64,000 bases of DNA from Halopenitus sp041821145 (GCF_041821145.1 NZ_JBGUBC010000009.1:1-64000); one strand, 5' to 3'. Shown: positions 15,885 through 24,936, counted from the first letter of the stretch. Notes: generated by a model from the sequence alone, not told the origin. Translations and numbers: made by a program.

Positions 15885-16132
15885 CCGAGAATCCCTCCGG
15901 GAACGAGTGCATATGGCTGAGTCATATCGCTCTCGGTGTATGAGTGTGTTGGTGGTACACACCCACGAGTCGTCCCCGCTCCAAAACGTTCCGCCGGCGG
16001 TTCCTCGACCCGACGGATCCGCCGCCTCGATCCGCGGTGGTGCATCGCGTCCGCCCGACACGAAATCCGGTGTCCGTCCGGATGGAATCGATCGGAACCG
16101 TTCTGGATCGAGAGGATAAACGCCCGATTGGG

Positions 16133-16714
16133 ATGGACCTCACGGCAGAAACGATCGACGCCCTCGCCAGCACGTACCGCGATCGAGAGCCGTTTTACCC
16201 CGTCGAACGCGAACAGCAGGAGACGCTTCCGGACGTTCTCCGATCCGGCGAGTTCGGGAGACGGGACGTCGAGTGGGTCGTCCGGTGGTACTTCCGACGA
16301 CACCTCGGCGACCAGTCGCACGCCGAGCGGCGAGCGATCGAGGAGCGGTTCGCGAACAACCCCTTTGGGGACGTCCTCGATGCGATCACGGCCGCCGCCG
16401 CGGACGCACACGACGACGATCCGGAGACGGCACTCCGACGGCTCACCAGTCTCGACGGCGTGGACGTGCCGATCGCCTCCGCGTTCCTCGCGTTCATCGA
16501 TCCCGACGCGTACGTCGTCTGCGGCGAACGCGAGTGGGAAGCTCTCCACGAGATCGATCGCCTCGAACGTCGATATCCCGATCCGCCGACGATCGACGAG
16601 TACGGAGACTATCTATCCGCGTGTCTGTCGATCGTCGAGGAAACCGGCCACGAACCGTGGACGGTCCATCGCGCACTCTGGCGGCTCTCGGCGGACGATC
16701 GCGGTGGGCAGTAG
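16133..16714 (+). CDS. Conserved haloarchaeal protein with HhH-like segment
   Basis: The 193-residue protein from ATG 16133 (an in-frame ATG at 16082 is less likely) has a helical, charged first half and, around residues 105-130, LTSLDGVDVPIASAFLAFIDP, which resembles the helix-hairpin-helix of DNA-glycosylase-like proteins (L-x-G-V-x-x-x-x-A-S-A-x-L). The catalytic Asp region is not clear, so glycosylase activity is not claimed. It diverges from the formate dehydrogenase-like gene across 248 bases, which contain no other clear gene. Single gene, soluble. Confidence 0.5.
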   Translation: MDLTAETIDALASTYRDREPFYPVEREQQETLPDVLRSGEFGRRDVEWVVRWYFRRHLGDQSHAERRAIEERFANNPFGDVLDAITAAAADAHDDDPETALRRLTSLDGVDVPIASAFLAFIDPDAYVVCGEREWEALHEIDRLERRYPDPPTIDEYGDYLSACLSIVEETGHEPWTVHRALWRLSADDRGGQ

Positions 16715-16802
16715 TATGTCGGTAGACGGGGAGACGCCGGATGAAGTGCCGTGACCCGAACGGTCCACATGTATTATACCGCCTCCAGTGATACGTGAAC
16801 GC

Positions 16803-17666
16803 ATGACAACGGACGCGACGGTGGTAGTCGATCGACGCTTCGAGACTGGGGAAGGACCGCTCTGGCACGAGGAGGACCAACGACTCTACTGGACGGACAT
16901 CCCCGCCGGGAACCTTCATCGGTACGACCCCACCACCGGTGACGTCGAGCAGTTCTACGAGGGAGAATCGGTCGGCGGGTTCACGATCCAGTCGGACGGC
17001 GACCTGGCGCTCTTCATGACCGAGGGTCACGTAGCCCTCCATCGCGATGGGGAGTTGGAGACCGTCATCGACGGCATCGCCGGCGAGGATGGAATGCGGT
17101 TCAACGACGTCATCGCCGACCCGCACGGACGCGTCTTCGCGGGGACGATGGACGTCGACGATTTCTCCGTTGGCCGGCTCTACCGGCTCGACACCGACGG
17201 AACGATAACCGAGATACTCGAGTCCATCGAACTCCCGAACGGAATGGGGTTCACGCCGGATCAAAGCGAGCTATACGTGACGGAGTCGAACGCGAACACC
17301 ATTCACCTGTACGACTACGACGAGGCCACGGGAGAGATCTCCGACCCCCGAACCTTTGCCGAGTTGCCCGACGAGAAGGGGATGTACGACGGCCTCACGG
17401 TCGACGCCGAGGGACGAGTCTGGTCGGCGCTTTGGGGTGGCAACGCGATCGTTCGCCACGATGCCGACGGAGAGATCGCGGAACGGTTCGAGATCCCGGC
17501 CGAGTATGTAACGTGTCCGACCTTCGGGGGGGAGTCGCTCACCGATCTCTACGTCACGAGTGCGGCCTCCGATGCCGATCCGGACGAGCCACACGCCGGC
17601 GCGGTGTTCCACCTCGAACCGGGCGTCGAAGGAACTCCGGAATTCACCTCGAATATCTCGCCGTGA
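16803..17666 (+). CDS. SMP-30/gluconolactonase family lactonase
   Basis: The 287-residue protein is a six-bladed beta-propeller of the SMP-30 family. Metal-site residues are visible: E in GEGPLWH near residue 14, N in MRFNDVIAD, N in LPNGMGFTPD, and D in YDGLTVDAEG. Such enzymes hydrolyse sugar lactones (gluconolactone, galactonolactone or arabinonolactone) in oxidative sugar breakdown. A mandelate racemase-type sugar acid dehydratase lies at 50 kb, but nothing next to this gene names the sugar. The start at 16803 follows a TATA-like ATTATACC at 16774-16781. Confidence 0.85.
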   Translation: MTTDATVVVDRRFETGEGPLWHEEDQRLYWTDIPAGNLHRYDPTTGDVEQFYEGESVGGFTIQSDGDLALFMTEGHVALHRDGELETVIDGIAGEDGMRFNDVIADPHGRVFAGTMDVDDFSVGRLYRLDTDGTITEILESIELPNGMGFTPDQSELYVTESNANTIHLYDYDEATGEISDPRTFAELPDEKGMYDGLTVDAEGRVWSALWGGNAIVRHDADGEIAERFEIPAEYVTCPTFGGESLTDLYVTSAASDADPDEPHAGAVFHLEPGVEGTPEFTSNISP

Positions 17667-17700
17667 GTCGCCATCGCGAGCCACGTGCGCGGACCGAACG

Positions 17701-17790
17701 GATCAACCGCGCTCAGATCGATCGTGCCCGGATCGACCGCTCCTGGATCGACCGCTCCTGGATCGACCGCTCCTGGATCGACTGCGCCTC
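17701..17790 (+). repeat. 15-bp tandem repeat, six units
   Basis: Units begin at 17701, 17716, 17731, 17746, 17761 and 17776. Those at 17731, 17746 and 17761 are identical (GATCGACCGCTCCTG); the others differ at a few positions. It lies between the SMP-30 gene stop and the DUF2209 gene. As the period is divisible by three, all frames stay open through it, making false N-terminal extensions of the downstream gene. Confidence 0.85.
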
Positions 17791-17888
17791 CCGGGTCCCG
17801 AGGCGCGACGGTTCAAGCACCATGCCGCGGAACGGCCCCGCATACACGAGCGGCCGGATCGCGGTCGGGACCGCTCAACGGAGGTGAT

Positions 17889-18272
17889 GTGCCCATCCCC
17901 GAGATCATCGGCGTCGACATCAGCGGCCGTCACGAGGAGGATGGCGAGTACCTGATGGTCGCGGCGGCAGTCCACGCTCGGGTCGGTGCGACCCGGATCG
18001 CCTCGATCGAAGGGATGGGGCTCTCGAGCGTCCGGGAGGGACCCACCCTCGAGGCGACTCTTGATCTCGTCGCGCAAGCGATCGGCACGCTGCCCGATCC
18101 CCCGACCGGGACGATCGTCTCCGAGCGTGGGGAGTTCTACGAGGAGCCCGAACGGATCGTGGCGTTGCACTTCCAGCAGGAGTTTAAATACGTTGAGACC
18201 ATAGGTGAACGTGAAACAGTGCAGGCAGCACACCACGCCGCATACGCGGCTCGGAAACTACTTCGACGATGA
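17889..18272 (+). CDS. DUF2209-like archaeal protein
   Basis: The start is taken as the GTG at 17889 because GGAGGTGAT, an unusually good Shine-Dalgarno site, ends three bases before it and because the frame upstream is just the 15-bp repeat. This gives 127 residues beginning VPIPEIIGVDISGRH, then E-E-D-G-x-Y-L-M-V-A-A-A-V, a beta-beta-alpha start that recalls an RNase H-like fold. The family appears archaeal and uncharacterised. Its stop overlaps the hflX start by four bases (ATGA), so it is co-translated with that ribosome-linked GTPase and may act with it. Confidence 0.6.
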   Translation: MPIPEIIGVDISGRHEEDGEYLMVAAAVHARVGATRIASIEGMGLSSVREGPTLEATLDLVAQAIGTLPDPPTGTIVSERGEFYEEPERIVALHFQQEFKYVETIGERETVQAAHHAAYAARKLLRR

Positions 18273-19612
18273 GCGGCCAGCGCGCAAGCGGAGCGGACGG
18301 CACCACGACGAACGCCGATCGACGCGCGGTCATCGCTAAGCGCGTCGACGCTGGAACCGCCGACCTCACGGAGATCGAACAGCTCTCTTCAGCCGCCGGC
18401 TACGCGATCGTCGGCCAACTCACGCAGACGCGAAAGGAGGACGCCGCCTACCTCTTCGGTGAAGGGAAGATCGATGAGTTGGCTGATCTCGTCGCGCGGA
18501 CGGACGCGACCCACGTCGTCGTCGACAACGACATGGGACCGTATCAGACGTTCAACGTCGGACAGAAACTCCCGGAAGGCGTCGAGATCGTTGACCGATT
18601 CACGCTGATCTTGGAGATCTTCGCCGAGCGAGCACAAACCCGAAAGGCACAACTGCAGGTCGAGTTGGCGGAGCTTCGCTATGAACTTCCGAGGGCCGAG
18701 ACCAAAGCGAGCCTCGCGAAACGCGACGAGCGTCCCGGATTCATGGGCCTCGGCGAGTACGACGAGAGCGTCGAGCGAGACATCAAACGGCGGATCTCCG
18801 ATATTCGAGACGAGCTGTCGTCGATCGCAAAAAAGGAACGGGCCCGCCGCGAGGAACGTCGCGCCTCCGGGTTCGATCTCCTCGCGCTGGCCGGCTACAC
18901 GAACGCCGGCAAATCGACCCTAATGCGCCGGCTTGCCACCGAACTCGACGTCGACGAGAACGCCGACCGTCACCCCGATCTCGGCACGACGGCGGAATCC
19001 CAGGACAAACTCTTTACCACCCTTGGGACCACGACTCGCCGGGCCGAACTCGACAGACGGGACGTTCTGTTGACCGACACCGTCGGCTTCATCTCGGATC
19101 TCCCGCATTGGCTCGTCGAGTCCTTCGAGTCGACGCTCGATTCGGTCTACCGAGCTGATCTGGTGCTTCTCGTCGTCGATGCGAGCGAGCCCGTCCGCGA
19201 GATGCGCGAAAAGCTCGTGACCTGTCACGACACCCTCCACGAACGCAACCAGGCGCCGATCCTCACCGTGTTCAACAAGGTCGACCGCCTCGAAGAGGGC
19301 GAACTCGCCGAAAAGCAGTCGGCGTTGTCGACGCTGGCACCGAACCCGATCGCCGTCTCCGCGACGGACGGAACCGGTATCGAGGCGCTTCGCGAGCGCG
19401 TCGAGTCGGAACTCCCCGACTGGGAGCGCGAGCGACTCGTGTTGCCCATGACCGATGAGACGATGAGCGTAGTCTCGTGGGTCCATGATCACGGCTACGT
19501 CGAGACGGAGTCGTACGCTGGCGATCAAGTCACGCTCGAATTCGAGGCGAAACCCGCGATCATCTCGCGAGCGCGCTCGAAGGCTGCCGAGTTGGCTCCC
19601 CTCGACGCGTGA
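18269..19612 (+). CDS. hflX: HflX-type ribosome-associated GTPase
   Basis: The 447-residue protein has the HflX N-terminal domain (about 45-110, with VVVDNDMGPYQTFNV), a helical linker with ELRYELPR, then the G domain: G1 GYTNAGKST, G3 DTVGF, G4 NKVD. HflX binds the large subunit and splits stalled or idle ribosomes under stress. The C-terminal domain (TMSVVSWVHDHGYVE) is complete. It follows DUF2209 with an overlapping start. A hairpin of insertion-sequence type begins four bases after the stop. Confidence 0.93.
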   Translation: MSGQRASGADGTTTNADRRAVIAKRVDAGTADLTEIEQLSSAAGYAIVGQLTQTRKEDAAYLFGEGKIDELADLVARTDATHVVVDNDMGPYQTFNVGQKLPEGVEIVDRFTLILEIFAERAQTRKAQLQVELAELRYELPRAETKASLAKRDERPGFMGLGEYDESVERDIKRRISDIRDELSSIAKKERARREERRASGFDLLALAGYTNAGKSTLMRRLATELDVDENADRHPDLGTTAESQDKLFTTLGTTTRRAELDRRDVLLTDTVGFISDLPHWLVESFESTLDSVYRADLVLLVVDASEPVREMREKLVTCHDTLHERNQAPILTVFNKVDRLEEGELAEKQSALSTLAPNPIAVSATDGTGIEALRERVESELPDWERERLVLPMTDETMSVVSWVHDHGYVETESYAGDQVTLEFEAKPAIISRARSKAAELAPLDA

Positions 19613-19615
19613 CAT

Positions 19616-19638
19616 CCTCTCCGCCCTGACGGGCGAGG
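19616..19638. repeat. Hairpin resembling a haloarchaeal TnpB-element end
   Basis: CCTC-TC-CGCCC-TGAC-GGGCG-AGG forms a strong stem and is followed by ATTCCC, the pattern often seen at ends of haloarchaeal IS200/IS605-type elements. No transposase gene is present; the 19613-19754 gap has no convincing gene. It may now serve as terminator for hflX and the convergent COG1325 gene. Confidence 0.4.
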
Positions 19639-19754
19639 ATTCCCGAGCGTTTGGGTATAAGCACCGTTCGAGCGCGTCCTCAAGCGCCGACGGAATGACC
19701 TGGGAGCAACGGGAGAGACGACGAGCGGCTTCCCCGTCCGTGAACGTGGTCCGG

Positions 19755-20201
19755 TCACTCCGAGTCCGTGGACTCGGCGTGTCGGGAGAGCAGTTCCCGT
19801 GCGTTCTCCATTGCAGCCTCCTTGTTCGCCGGATAGGCCTCGACCTTCGCACGGAGGGTGATCCCGGGACCGAGCCGGACGTCGCCGCGGAATGCCGCCT
19901 GTTTGTCGAGCCGACAGAAGAACGAACAGTTGTCGTCGACACGTTCGTCGAGTTCATCGATGACCCGATCGAGGTCCGCCAACTCGCCGAGCCGATCGAG
20001 GATATATCGCATTCCGTCGGCGGTCTCGACGCGCGCCGAGAGGACGACGATCCGATCGCCGTGATGGCCGACGCTCTCCGCACGTTCGATCGTTGCGTCC
20101 TCCGGAAGGAACGTTCTGAGCGCCTGAGTGACGCGTTTTTCGTCCTCGGTCGCGTAGCTGAACGTTCGGAGATCGATATAGTGGAGCGGGACCCTAGCCA
20201 T
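19755..20201 (-). CDS. RNA-binding protein, COG1325 family
   Basis: The 148-residue protein begins MARVPLHYIDLRTFSYATED and contains RVDDNCSFFCRLDKQAAFRG, hallmarks of COG1325, archaeal proteins predicted to bind RNA and once linked to the exosome by gene context. A conserved C-terminal segment (RAKVEAYPANKEAA) follows. It should be a cytoplasmic RNA-processing or translation factor. It is a single gene, convergent with hflX and followed upstream by 136 bases of promoter-containing DNA. Confidence 0.7.
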   Translation of the reverse strand: MARVPLHYIDLRTFSYATEDEKRVTQALRTFLPEDATIERAESVGHHGDRIVVLSARVETADGMRYILDRLGELADLDRVIDELDERVDDNCSFFCRLDKQAAFRGDVRLGPGITLRAKVEAYPANKEAAMENARELLSRHAESTDSE

Positions 20202-20337
20202 GCGGATTCGTGTTCTCGTGATCGCGGTGTCGTCTCGGTTGGTCGGCCGTGCGGTTCTTTACGTCGGTTGGTCCGGCCGTGGCGTCGGTCGCGACGGTCG
20301 GACAGTCACTCAAGCCGGGCGGCGATGGGTCGCCGAA

Positions 20338-20586
20338 TTATTCCTCGGCGACGTCAGCGTCGGCGTCGGCGGCATCGGCGTCCGCCGCTTCGTCTTCAGC
20401 CTCGTCCTCATCGGCAGCCTCCAGTGCGTCGGCGGCGATGCCGGTCTCCTGACCGTCCTCGAAGCTGACGGTGTAGGTAGCCTCGCCGAACATCGTCTCC
20501 ATCTTCTGGGTGATCGTTCCGACCTCGCCGTCGTGTTCGCTGTGTTTGTCGTGGAACACGACGCGGTCGTCTTTCTCGAAGCTCAT
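20338..20586 (-). CDS. Small beta-barrel protein with acidic tail
   Basis: From ATG 20586 this protein has 82 residues. The first ~58 (MSFEKDDRVVFHDKHSEHDGEVGTI..., then TYTVSFEDGQETGI) look like an SH3 or KOW-type small barrel with two turns. The last ~24 are almost only Ala, Asp and Glu. Haloarchaea carry many such proteins of unknown role; ribosome or nucleic-acid association is possible. It has a separate promoter and is not clearly joined to its neighbours. Confidence 0.6.
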   Translation of the reverse strand: MSFEKDDRVVFHDKHSEHDGEVGTITQKMETMFGEATYTVSFEDGQETGIAADALEAADEDEAEDEAADADAADADADVAEE

Positions 20587-20721
20587 ACCCACCGGTATCA
20601 ACGGCGCGGTTAAAAGGACGTGGATCCGGGCTGAGAACGCCGATGGAGCGTCCCCGCTGTCGGTCAAACGGCGGATCCTCGTCGGCTCCCAACGGACCCC
20701 GAGCCGTCCACGGGTTCCGAC

Positions 20722-21792
20722 TTATTGCTCTGGCGTGCTCGAGGCGCGGTGGAACGGCTTTCGAGCGATCGTCTCGCGGAGTTCCGCGAGCGAGCCGCGT
20801 CCCGTCTCGCTTGCGGCCGACATCACGGCGAAGACCTCCTGTCTGGAGATCTTGACTCCCGTCTCGGTGAGTGCGTCCTCGGGCCGCGACCGCAACTCCC
20901 GTAGCGTTCCGACTGCGAGCAGGTACGGGACGCTCCAGGCAGCCATCGTATTGCCGTGTTCGAGCGGCATCGTCTCGAGGTACGCCTGAGCGTCGTCAAG
21001 GAATGAGTGTGCGTGTTCGGCCGTCCGATCGACCACTCGAGCAGAGGACTCGCGGTTTTCGGGAGCAACGATCGCGTCCTGGTCGACGCCCTCGTCGTCG
21101 AGCCACTCCGCGGGGATGTAGACGTTGTTCTCCGCGATGTAGTCGTCGTAGACGTCCTTCGAGACGTTCACGAGCTGCAACAGGAGTCCGAACTCCTCGG
21201 CGGTGTCGTAGAGGCGTCCGACCCGCTCGTCGTCGACGTCGGCGCGGGTCAACAGGTTCGTGATCAGGGTGCCGACCGTTCCGGCCGCATAATAACAGTA
21301 CTGTTCGAGTTCCGCACGGTCGTCGATCCGCAAGCCGCCGGCGTCGGCGTGCCGTTCGACGAACATCGCCATCCCGTCGACCATCTCGCGAACGGGAGGG
21401 ACGATCGCCCGCCGGACGTCCTCGGGAAAGGCCTCGAAGGTCGCGAGGATCGTCGGCGATCGGGCGACGACCTCCCAGTCCGCGTTGCGTTCGGACTCGG
21501 ACGGGATCCACTCGTCGACCGCCGACCGAAACTCCTCGATGTCCGTCGGGTCCTCGGGGTCGAGGACTGCATCGTAAGTGGAAAGCAGCTCGGTCTGTAC
21601 CTCCGGCGGCACGTGTCCGGCGTCCTCGACGGTGTCAGCCACCCGACAGAGAAGATAGCCGAGACAGATATGACTCGACATCGGCTCGTCGAGAACCTCG
21701 ACGGTCAACGCGAAGGTGCGAGAGACGCCCTGGACCGCCTCGTAGCACCACTCGAGGTCGGCCTCGCCGATAGATGGATCACGTCCGCTCAT
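20722..21792 (-). CDS. Squalene/phytoene synthase family enzyme (squalene type)
   Basis: The 356-residue protein contains the trans-prenyl head-to-head synthase signature: VSRTFALTVEVL, the first Asp-rich motif LLCRVADTVED, YCYYAAGTVG, and the second Asp-rich motif NVSKDVYDDY. The S-R-T-F-A-L start resembles squalene synthases more than haloarchaeal CrtB, so condensation of two farnesyl diphosphates to squalene or dehydrosqualene is favoured. Squalene is a known haloarchaeal membrane lipid. Monocistronic, divergent from the acyl-CoA dehydrogenase gene with TTTTTATCC (21815 region) in the shared promoter space. Confidence 0.82.
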   Translation of the reverse strand: MSGRDPSIGEADLEWCYEAVQGVSRTFALTVEVLDEPMSSHICLGYLLCRVADTVEDAGHVPPEVQTELLSTYDAVLDPEDPTDIEEFRSAVDEWIPSESERNADWEVVARSPTILATFEAFPEDVRRAIVPPVREMVDGMAMFVERHADAGGLRIDDRAELEQYCYYAAGTVGTLITNLLTRADVDDERVGRLYDTAEEFGLLLQLVNVSKDVYDDYIAENNVYIPAEWLDDEGVDQDAIVAPENRESSARVVDRTAEHAHSFLDDAQAYLETMPLEHGNTMAAWSVPYLLAVGTLRELRSRPEDALTETGVKISRQEVFAVMSAASETGRGSLAELRETIARKPFHRASSTPEQ

Positions 21793-21926
21793 TCAACTGT
21801 CCCCCACTATGAAACGGAGGATAAAAAGTCTCGTGGGGCGAACCGCCGCGGATCCACGGATACTCGCCGGGTTCGTTTCAACGCCCTGTTAAAAACGGCT
21901 AAGTCCCGGGTCGCCGAACCAGGGAC

Positions 21927-23072
21927 ATGGATCTCGCGTTCTCGGACGAGCAACGACGGATACGGAAGGCCGTCGCGGAATTCGTCGACGAGGAGGTCAT
22001 CCCACGAGCAGCCGCGATCGACGAGACTGACGAATTTCCCGCCGATCTCGTCGATCGAATGGGTGAGTTGGGATTTCTCGGCATGCCGTTTCCCGAGGAG
22101 TACGGCGGTGCCGGACTCGATTACCACGCGTACGCGATGGGGCTCGAGGAGATCGCTCGTGGGTCGGGAGGGCTCGCGACGATCGTGGCTGCTCACACGA
22201 GTCTCGCGGGGAACGTGCTTTTCGAGTTCGCAAGCGAGTCCACACAGCAGGAATACCTGACGCCATTGAATCGCGGCGAGGAGATCGGAGCCTTCGCGCT
22301 CTCGGAGCCGAACGCCGGATCCGACGTCACGGCGATGTCGACGAGCGCCGAACGCGACGGCGACGAGTACGTGATCAACGGGGGCAAGGTGTGGATCTCG
22401 AACGGATCGGTCGCCGATACGATCGTGGTCTTCGCGAAGACGGACCCGGATGCGGGACGCGAGGGCATCTCCACGTTTCTAGTCCGAGCAGAGACGGACG
22501 ATGGCTTCATCGTGGAAGGGACCGAATCGAAACTCGGCGATAAGGGCTGTCCCACGGCCGAACTGCGCTTCGACGACATGCGCGTCCCCGAGGAGCGTCT
22601 GATCGGCGAGGAGGGCGAGGGATTCACGCAGGCGCTACAGACGCTCAACGCCGGTCGGATCACGATCGCGGCCAGATCCGTCGGGATCGCCCGCGCGGCG
22701 TTTGAGGACGCACTCGAGTATGCGGGCGACCGCGAGCAGTTCGACCGGCCGATCGCGGACTTCCAGGCGATCCAACACGAACTCGCGGAGATGGATACGA
22801 AGGTCCAGGCCGCGCGACTATTGATGCACGAGGCTGCAGACCGGAAAATGCGCGGAGAGTCGTACGTCAAGGCGGCCGCTCAGGCAAAGCTGTACGCCTC
22901 GGAGATCTCGCGGGAGGTCGCGAACTCGGGGATCCAGATCCACGGCGGATACGGATACACGAAGGAGTTCCCGATGGAGCGCTATTACCGCGACGCCAAG
23001 CTCAACGAGATCTACGAGGGAACCTCGGAAATTCTGAAGAACACGATCGCCCGACAACTGCTGTCGGAGTGA
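21927..23072 (+). CDS. Acyl-CoA dehydrogenase
   Basis: At 381 residues it is a full-length short/medium/branched-chain type acyl-CoA dehydrogenase. Visible are the FAD and substrate signatures FALSEPNAGSDVTAM and KVWISNGSVAD, and the C-terminal IYEGTSEILKNTIAR, with QIHGGYGYTKEFPMERYYRDAK before it. It oxidises an acyl-CoA to the enoyl-CoA, passing electrons to ETF. It lies 56 bases before an aldehyde:ferredoxin oxidoreductase on the same strand, suggesting shared expression in fatty or amino acid breakdown. Substrate chain length cannot be read from sequence. Confidence 0.93.
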   Translation: MDLAFSDEQRRIRKAVAEFVDEEVIPRAAAIDETDEFPADLVDRMGELGFLGMPFPEEYGGAGLDYHAYAMGLEEIARGSGGLATIVAAHTSLAGNVLFEFASESTQQEYLTPLNRGEEIGAFALSEPNAGSDVTAMSTSAERDGDEYVINGGKVWISNGSVADTIVVFAKTDPDAGREGISTFLVRAETDDGFIVEGTESKLGDKGCPTAELRFDDMRVPEERLIGEEGEGFTQALQTLNAGRITIAARSVGIARAAFEDALEYAGDREQFDRPIADFQAIQHELAEMDTKVQAARLLMHEAADRKMRGESYVKAAAQAKLYASEISREVANSGIQIHGGYGYTKEFPMERYYRDAKLNEIYEGTSEILKNTIARQLLSE

Positions 23073-23128
23073 ACCATTCTCCGAGAAGTTCGGATAGGAC
23101 TTAGTGGCTCGGGGGGGAACAATAACGT

Positions 23129-24805
23129 ATGCTCCACAACCCCGGTCCGCTGTTGACGATTGACGTCGGCGAACGGGCAGTGAGCGAGACGGACATCGAC
23201 GCGATCAACGAACGATATATCGGCGGTCGCGGCGTCGCCACGCGCCTTGCGCACGAGCGAATCCCCTTCGATGCCGACCCGTTCGGTCCGGAAAATCGGA
23301 TCGTGTTCACGACCGGACCGATGCAGTCGTCGACGATGAGCTTCACCGGCCGGATGAACTGTACCGGCCTCTCGCCGCTGACCGACGGCCTGCTTTCGAG
23401 CAACGCCGGCGGATTCATGTCCCGGAATTTCGTTGAGACGGGCTACGGTGCCGTGGAGATCGCGGGCGCGAGTGACGAGTTGCTCGCGATCCACGTTCGT
23501 GACGATGGTGTGGAGTTCGAGGCGATCCCGGAACTGGCCGGCGCGACCGTGAGCGAGACGGCGAGCCACCTCGAAGAGGAACGCGGGATATCACCCGATC
23601 AGACCGCGATCATCGGTCCGGCCGGTGAAAACCGCGTCCGATTCGCCTCGATCATGACGACGGAGGAACGCGCGTTCGGTCGCGGCGGCCTCGGCGCCGT
23701 GCTCGGTTCGAAGAACGTCAAAGCGATCACCTTCGACGGCGACTCCGCACCGGAGATCGAGATCCCTGCCACCCAGGCGGAGGTCCATCGTGAGGCGGCC
23801 ACCGACGACAACATCATGAAACGACAGGGTACCGTCGCTGTGATGGATCTGGCTAACACGATGGAGGGACTTCCCTCCTATTACTTCTCCGAGCGGGAGT
23901 TCGAGGGCGTCGAGGGGATAAACGGTGCCGCGGTCGAGGAGAAAAAATACAAGAAGGGCACCTGCTCGCAGTGTGCGTTCGCCTGCAAACTGCCGACCCG
24001 CGACGAGGAGCGCGGCGTCGAGACCGAAGGCCCCGAATTCGAGGTCGCGATGGCGTTCGGCTCGAACTCCGGCGTCGACGACATCGTCGACGTGATGGAG
24101 TCGAATCGGTTGTGTGATGAGTACGGCCTGGATGCGATCTCGGCTGGCAACACCGTGGCCGCCTACCTCGCGAGCGAGGACGAGTTCGGTAACGCCGAGT
24201 TGATCCACGAGACCGTCGAGAAGATCGCCCACCGCGAGGGGATCGGCGACCTGCTCGCGGAGGGAATCGCCCGCTGTCACGAGGAACTCGACGTGGGCGA
24301 CTGGACGGTGAAGGGAATGGACTTTGCGGCCCACGAGGGTCGCGTCCTGCACGGCCAGGGACTCTCGTATGCGGTCTCGAACCGCGGTGCCGACCACATG
24401 TACGCGACGTTCTACTCCGTGGAGTACCCGCTCGTTCCCGAGGAAGACGCCCTCGATCCGGAAGGCACGCTCGGCAAGGCCGACCGACTCGTCAAACGCG
24501 AGAACCTGATGGCGTTCAACGACGCGGGCGTCGTCTGTAAGTTCTCGCGCGACTACATGGATCCCGAGCGGTACGAGGCCCTCTTCGAGGCGGACTTCGA
24601 GGACCTACTGGCCGTCGGCGGCCGGATCGTCACGCTCGAACGCCATTTCAACAACCAACGCGGGTTCGATCGGGAGGACGACACCCTGCCGTACGACCTG
24701 CCGGACCTCGAAGCGGCGATCGACGAGTACTACGACATCCGCGGCTGGGAGGACGGCGTCGTACCCGAGACGGCGCTCCCGACCGATTACGACGCCGAAG
24801 CGTAG
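23129..24805 (+). CDS. Tungsten aldehyde:ferredoxin oxidoreductase
   Basis: The 558-residue protein has AOR family features: N-terminal pterin-binding domain with YIGGRGVATRL, the acid-rich middle, and [4Fe-4S] ligands CSQCAFAC (about residue 279) with the fourth Cys in GVVCKFS near 469. It oxidises aldehydes to acids with ferredoxin as acceptor and needs tungstopterin. Length is a little shorter than hyperthermophile AOR (about 605). The preceding acyl-CoA dehydrogenase gene is 56 bases away. With moaC and the formate dehydrogenase-like gene nearby it forms a loose Mo/W neighbourhood. Confidence 0.9.
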   Translation: MLHNPGPLLTIDVGERAVSETDIDAINERYIGGRGVATRLAHERIPFDADPFGPENRIVFTTGPMQSSTMSFTGRMNCTGLSPLTDGLLSSNAGGFMSRNFVETGYGAVEIAGASDELLAIHVRDDGVEFEAIPELAGATVSETASHLEEERGISPDQTAIIGPAGENRVRFASIMTTEERAFGRGGLGAVLGSKNVKAITFDGDSAPEIEIPATQAEVHREAATDDNIMKRQGTVAVMDLANTMEGLPSYYFSEREFEGVEGINGAAVEEKKYKKGTCSQCAFACKLPTRDEERGVETEGPEFEVAMAFGSNSGVDDIVDVMESNRLCDEYGLDAISAGNTVAAYLASEDEFGNAELIHETVEKIAHREGIGDLLAEGIARCHEELDVGDWTVKGMDFAAHEGRVLHGQGLSYAVSNRGADHMYATFYSVEYPLVPEEDALDPEGTLGKADRLVKRENLMAFNDAGVVCKFSRDYMDPERYEALFEADFEDLLAVGGRIVTLERHFNNQRGFDREDDTLPYDLPDLEAAIDEYYDIRGWEDGVVPETALPTDYDAEA

Positions 24806-24903
24806 TTTGGACCGAGTACGGTACCGAGGCGTCGTTCGGTTCCGACCGTTACGACGGTGATCCGCCTCCGATCGTCACCGATCTCTGGTCCCGCCATCCA
24901 ACA

Positions 24904-24913
24904 ACACTTATCC
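24904..24913 (+). promoter_or_regulatory. TATA-like box of thrS
   Basis: CACTTATCCC is centred about 28 bases before the thrS ATG at 24937, the spacing of a leaderless haloarchaeal promoter. Confidence 0.45.
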
Positions 24914-24936
24914 CGATCCTCCGGCTTCGCCGATCT

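Noticed and set aside
14700..15920. 406-codon open frame on the plus strand
   Set aside because: Antisense shadow of the formate dehydrogenase-like gene; Val/Asp/Arg-rich peptide with no family pattern.
17685..17888. N-terminal Gly-Ser-Thr-Ala-Pro repeat extension of the DUF2209 protein
   Set aside because: It is a product of the 15-bp tandem repeat read in frame; the Shine-Dalgarno and GTG at 17889 fix the start.
18920..20083. 387-codon minus frame across hflX and beyond
   Set aside because: Arg/Ser-rich shadow peptide over two genes with strong family matches in other frames.
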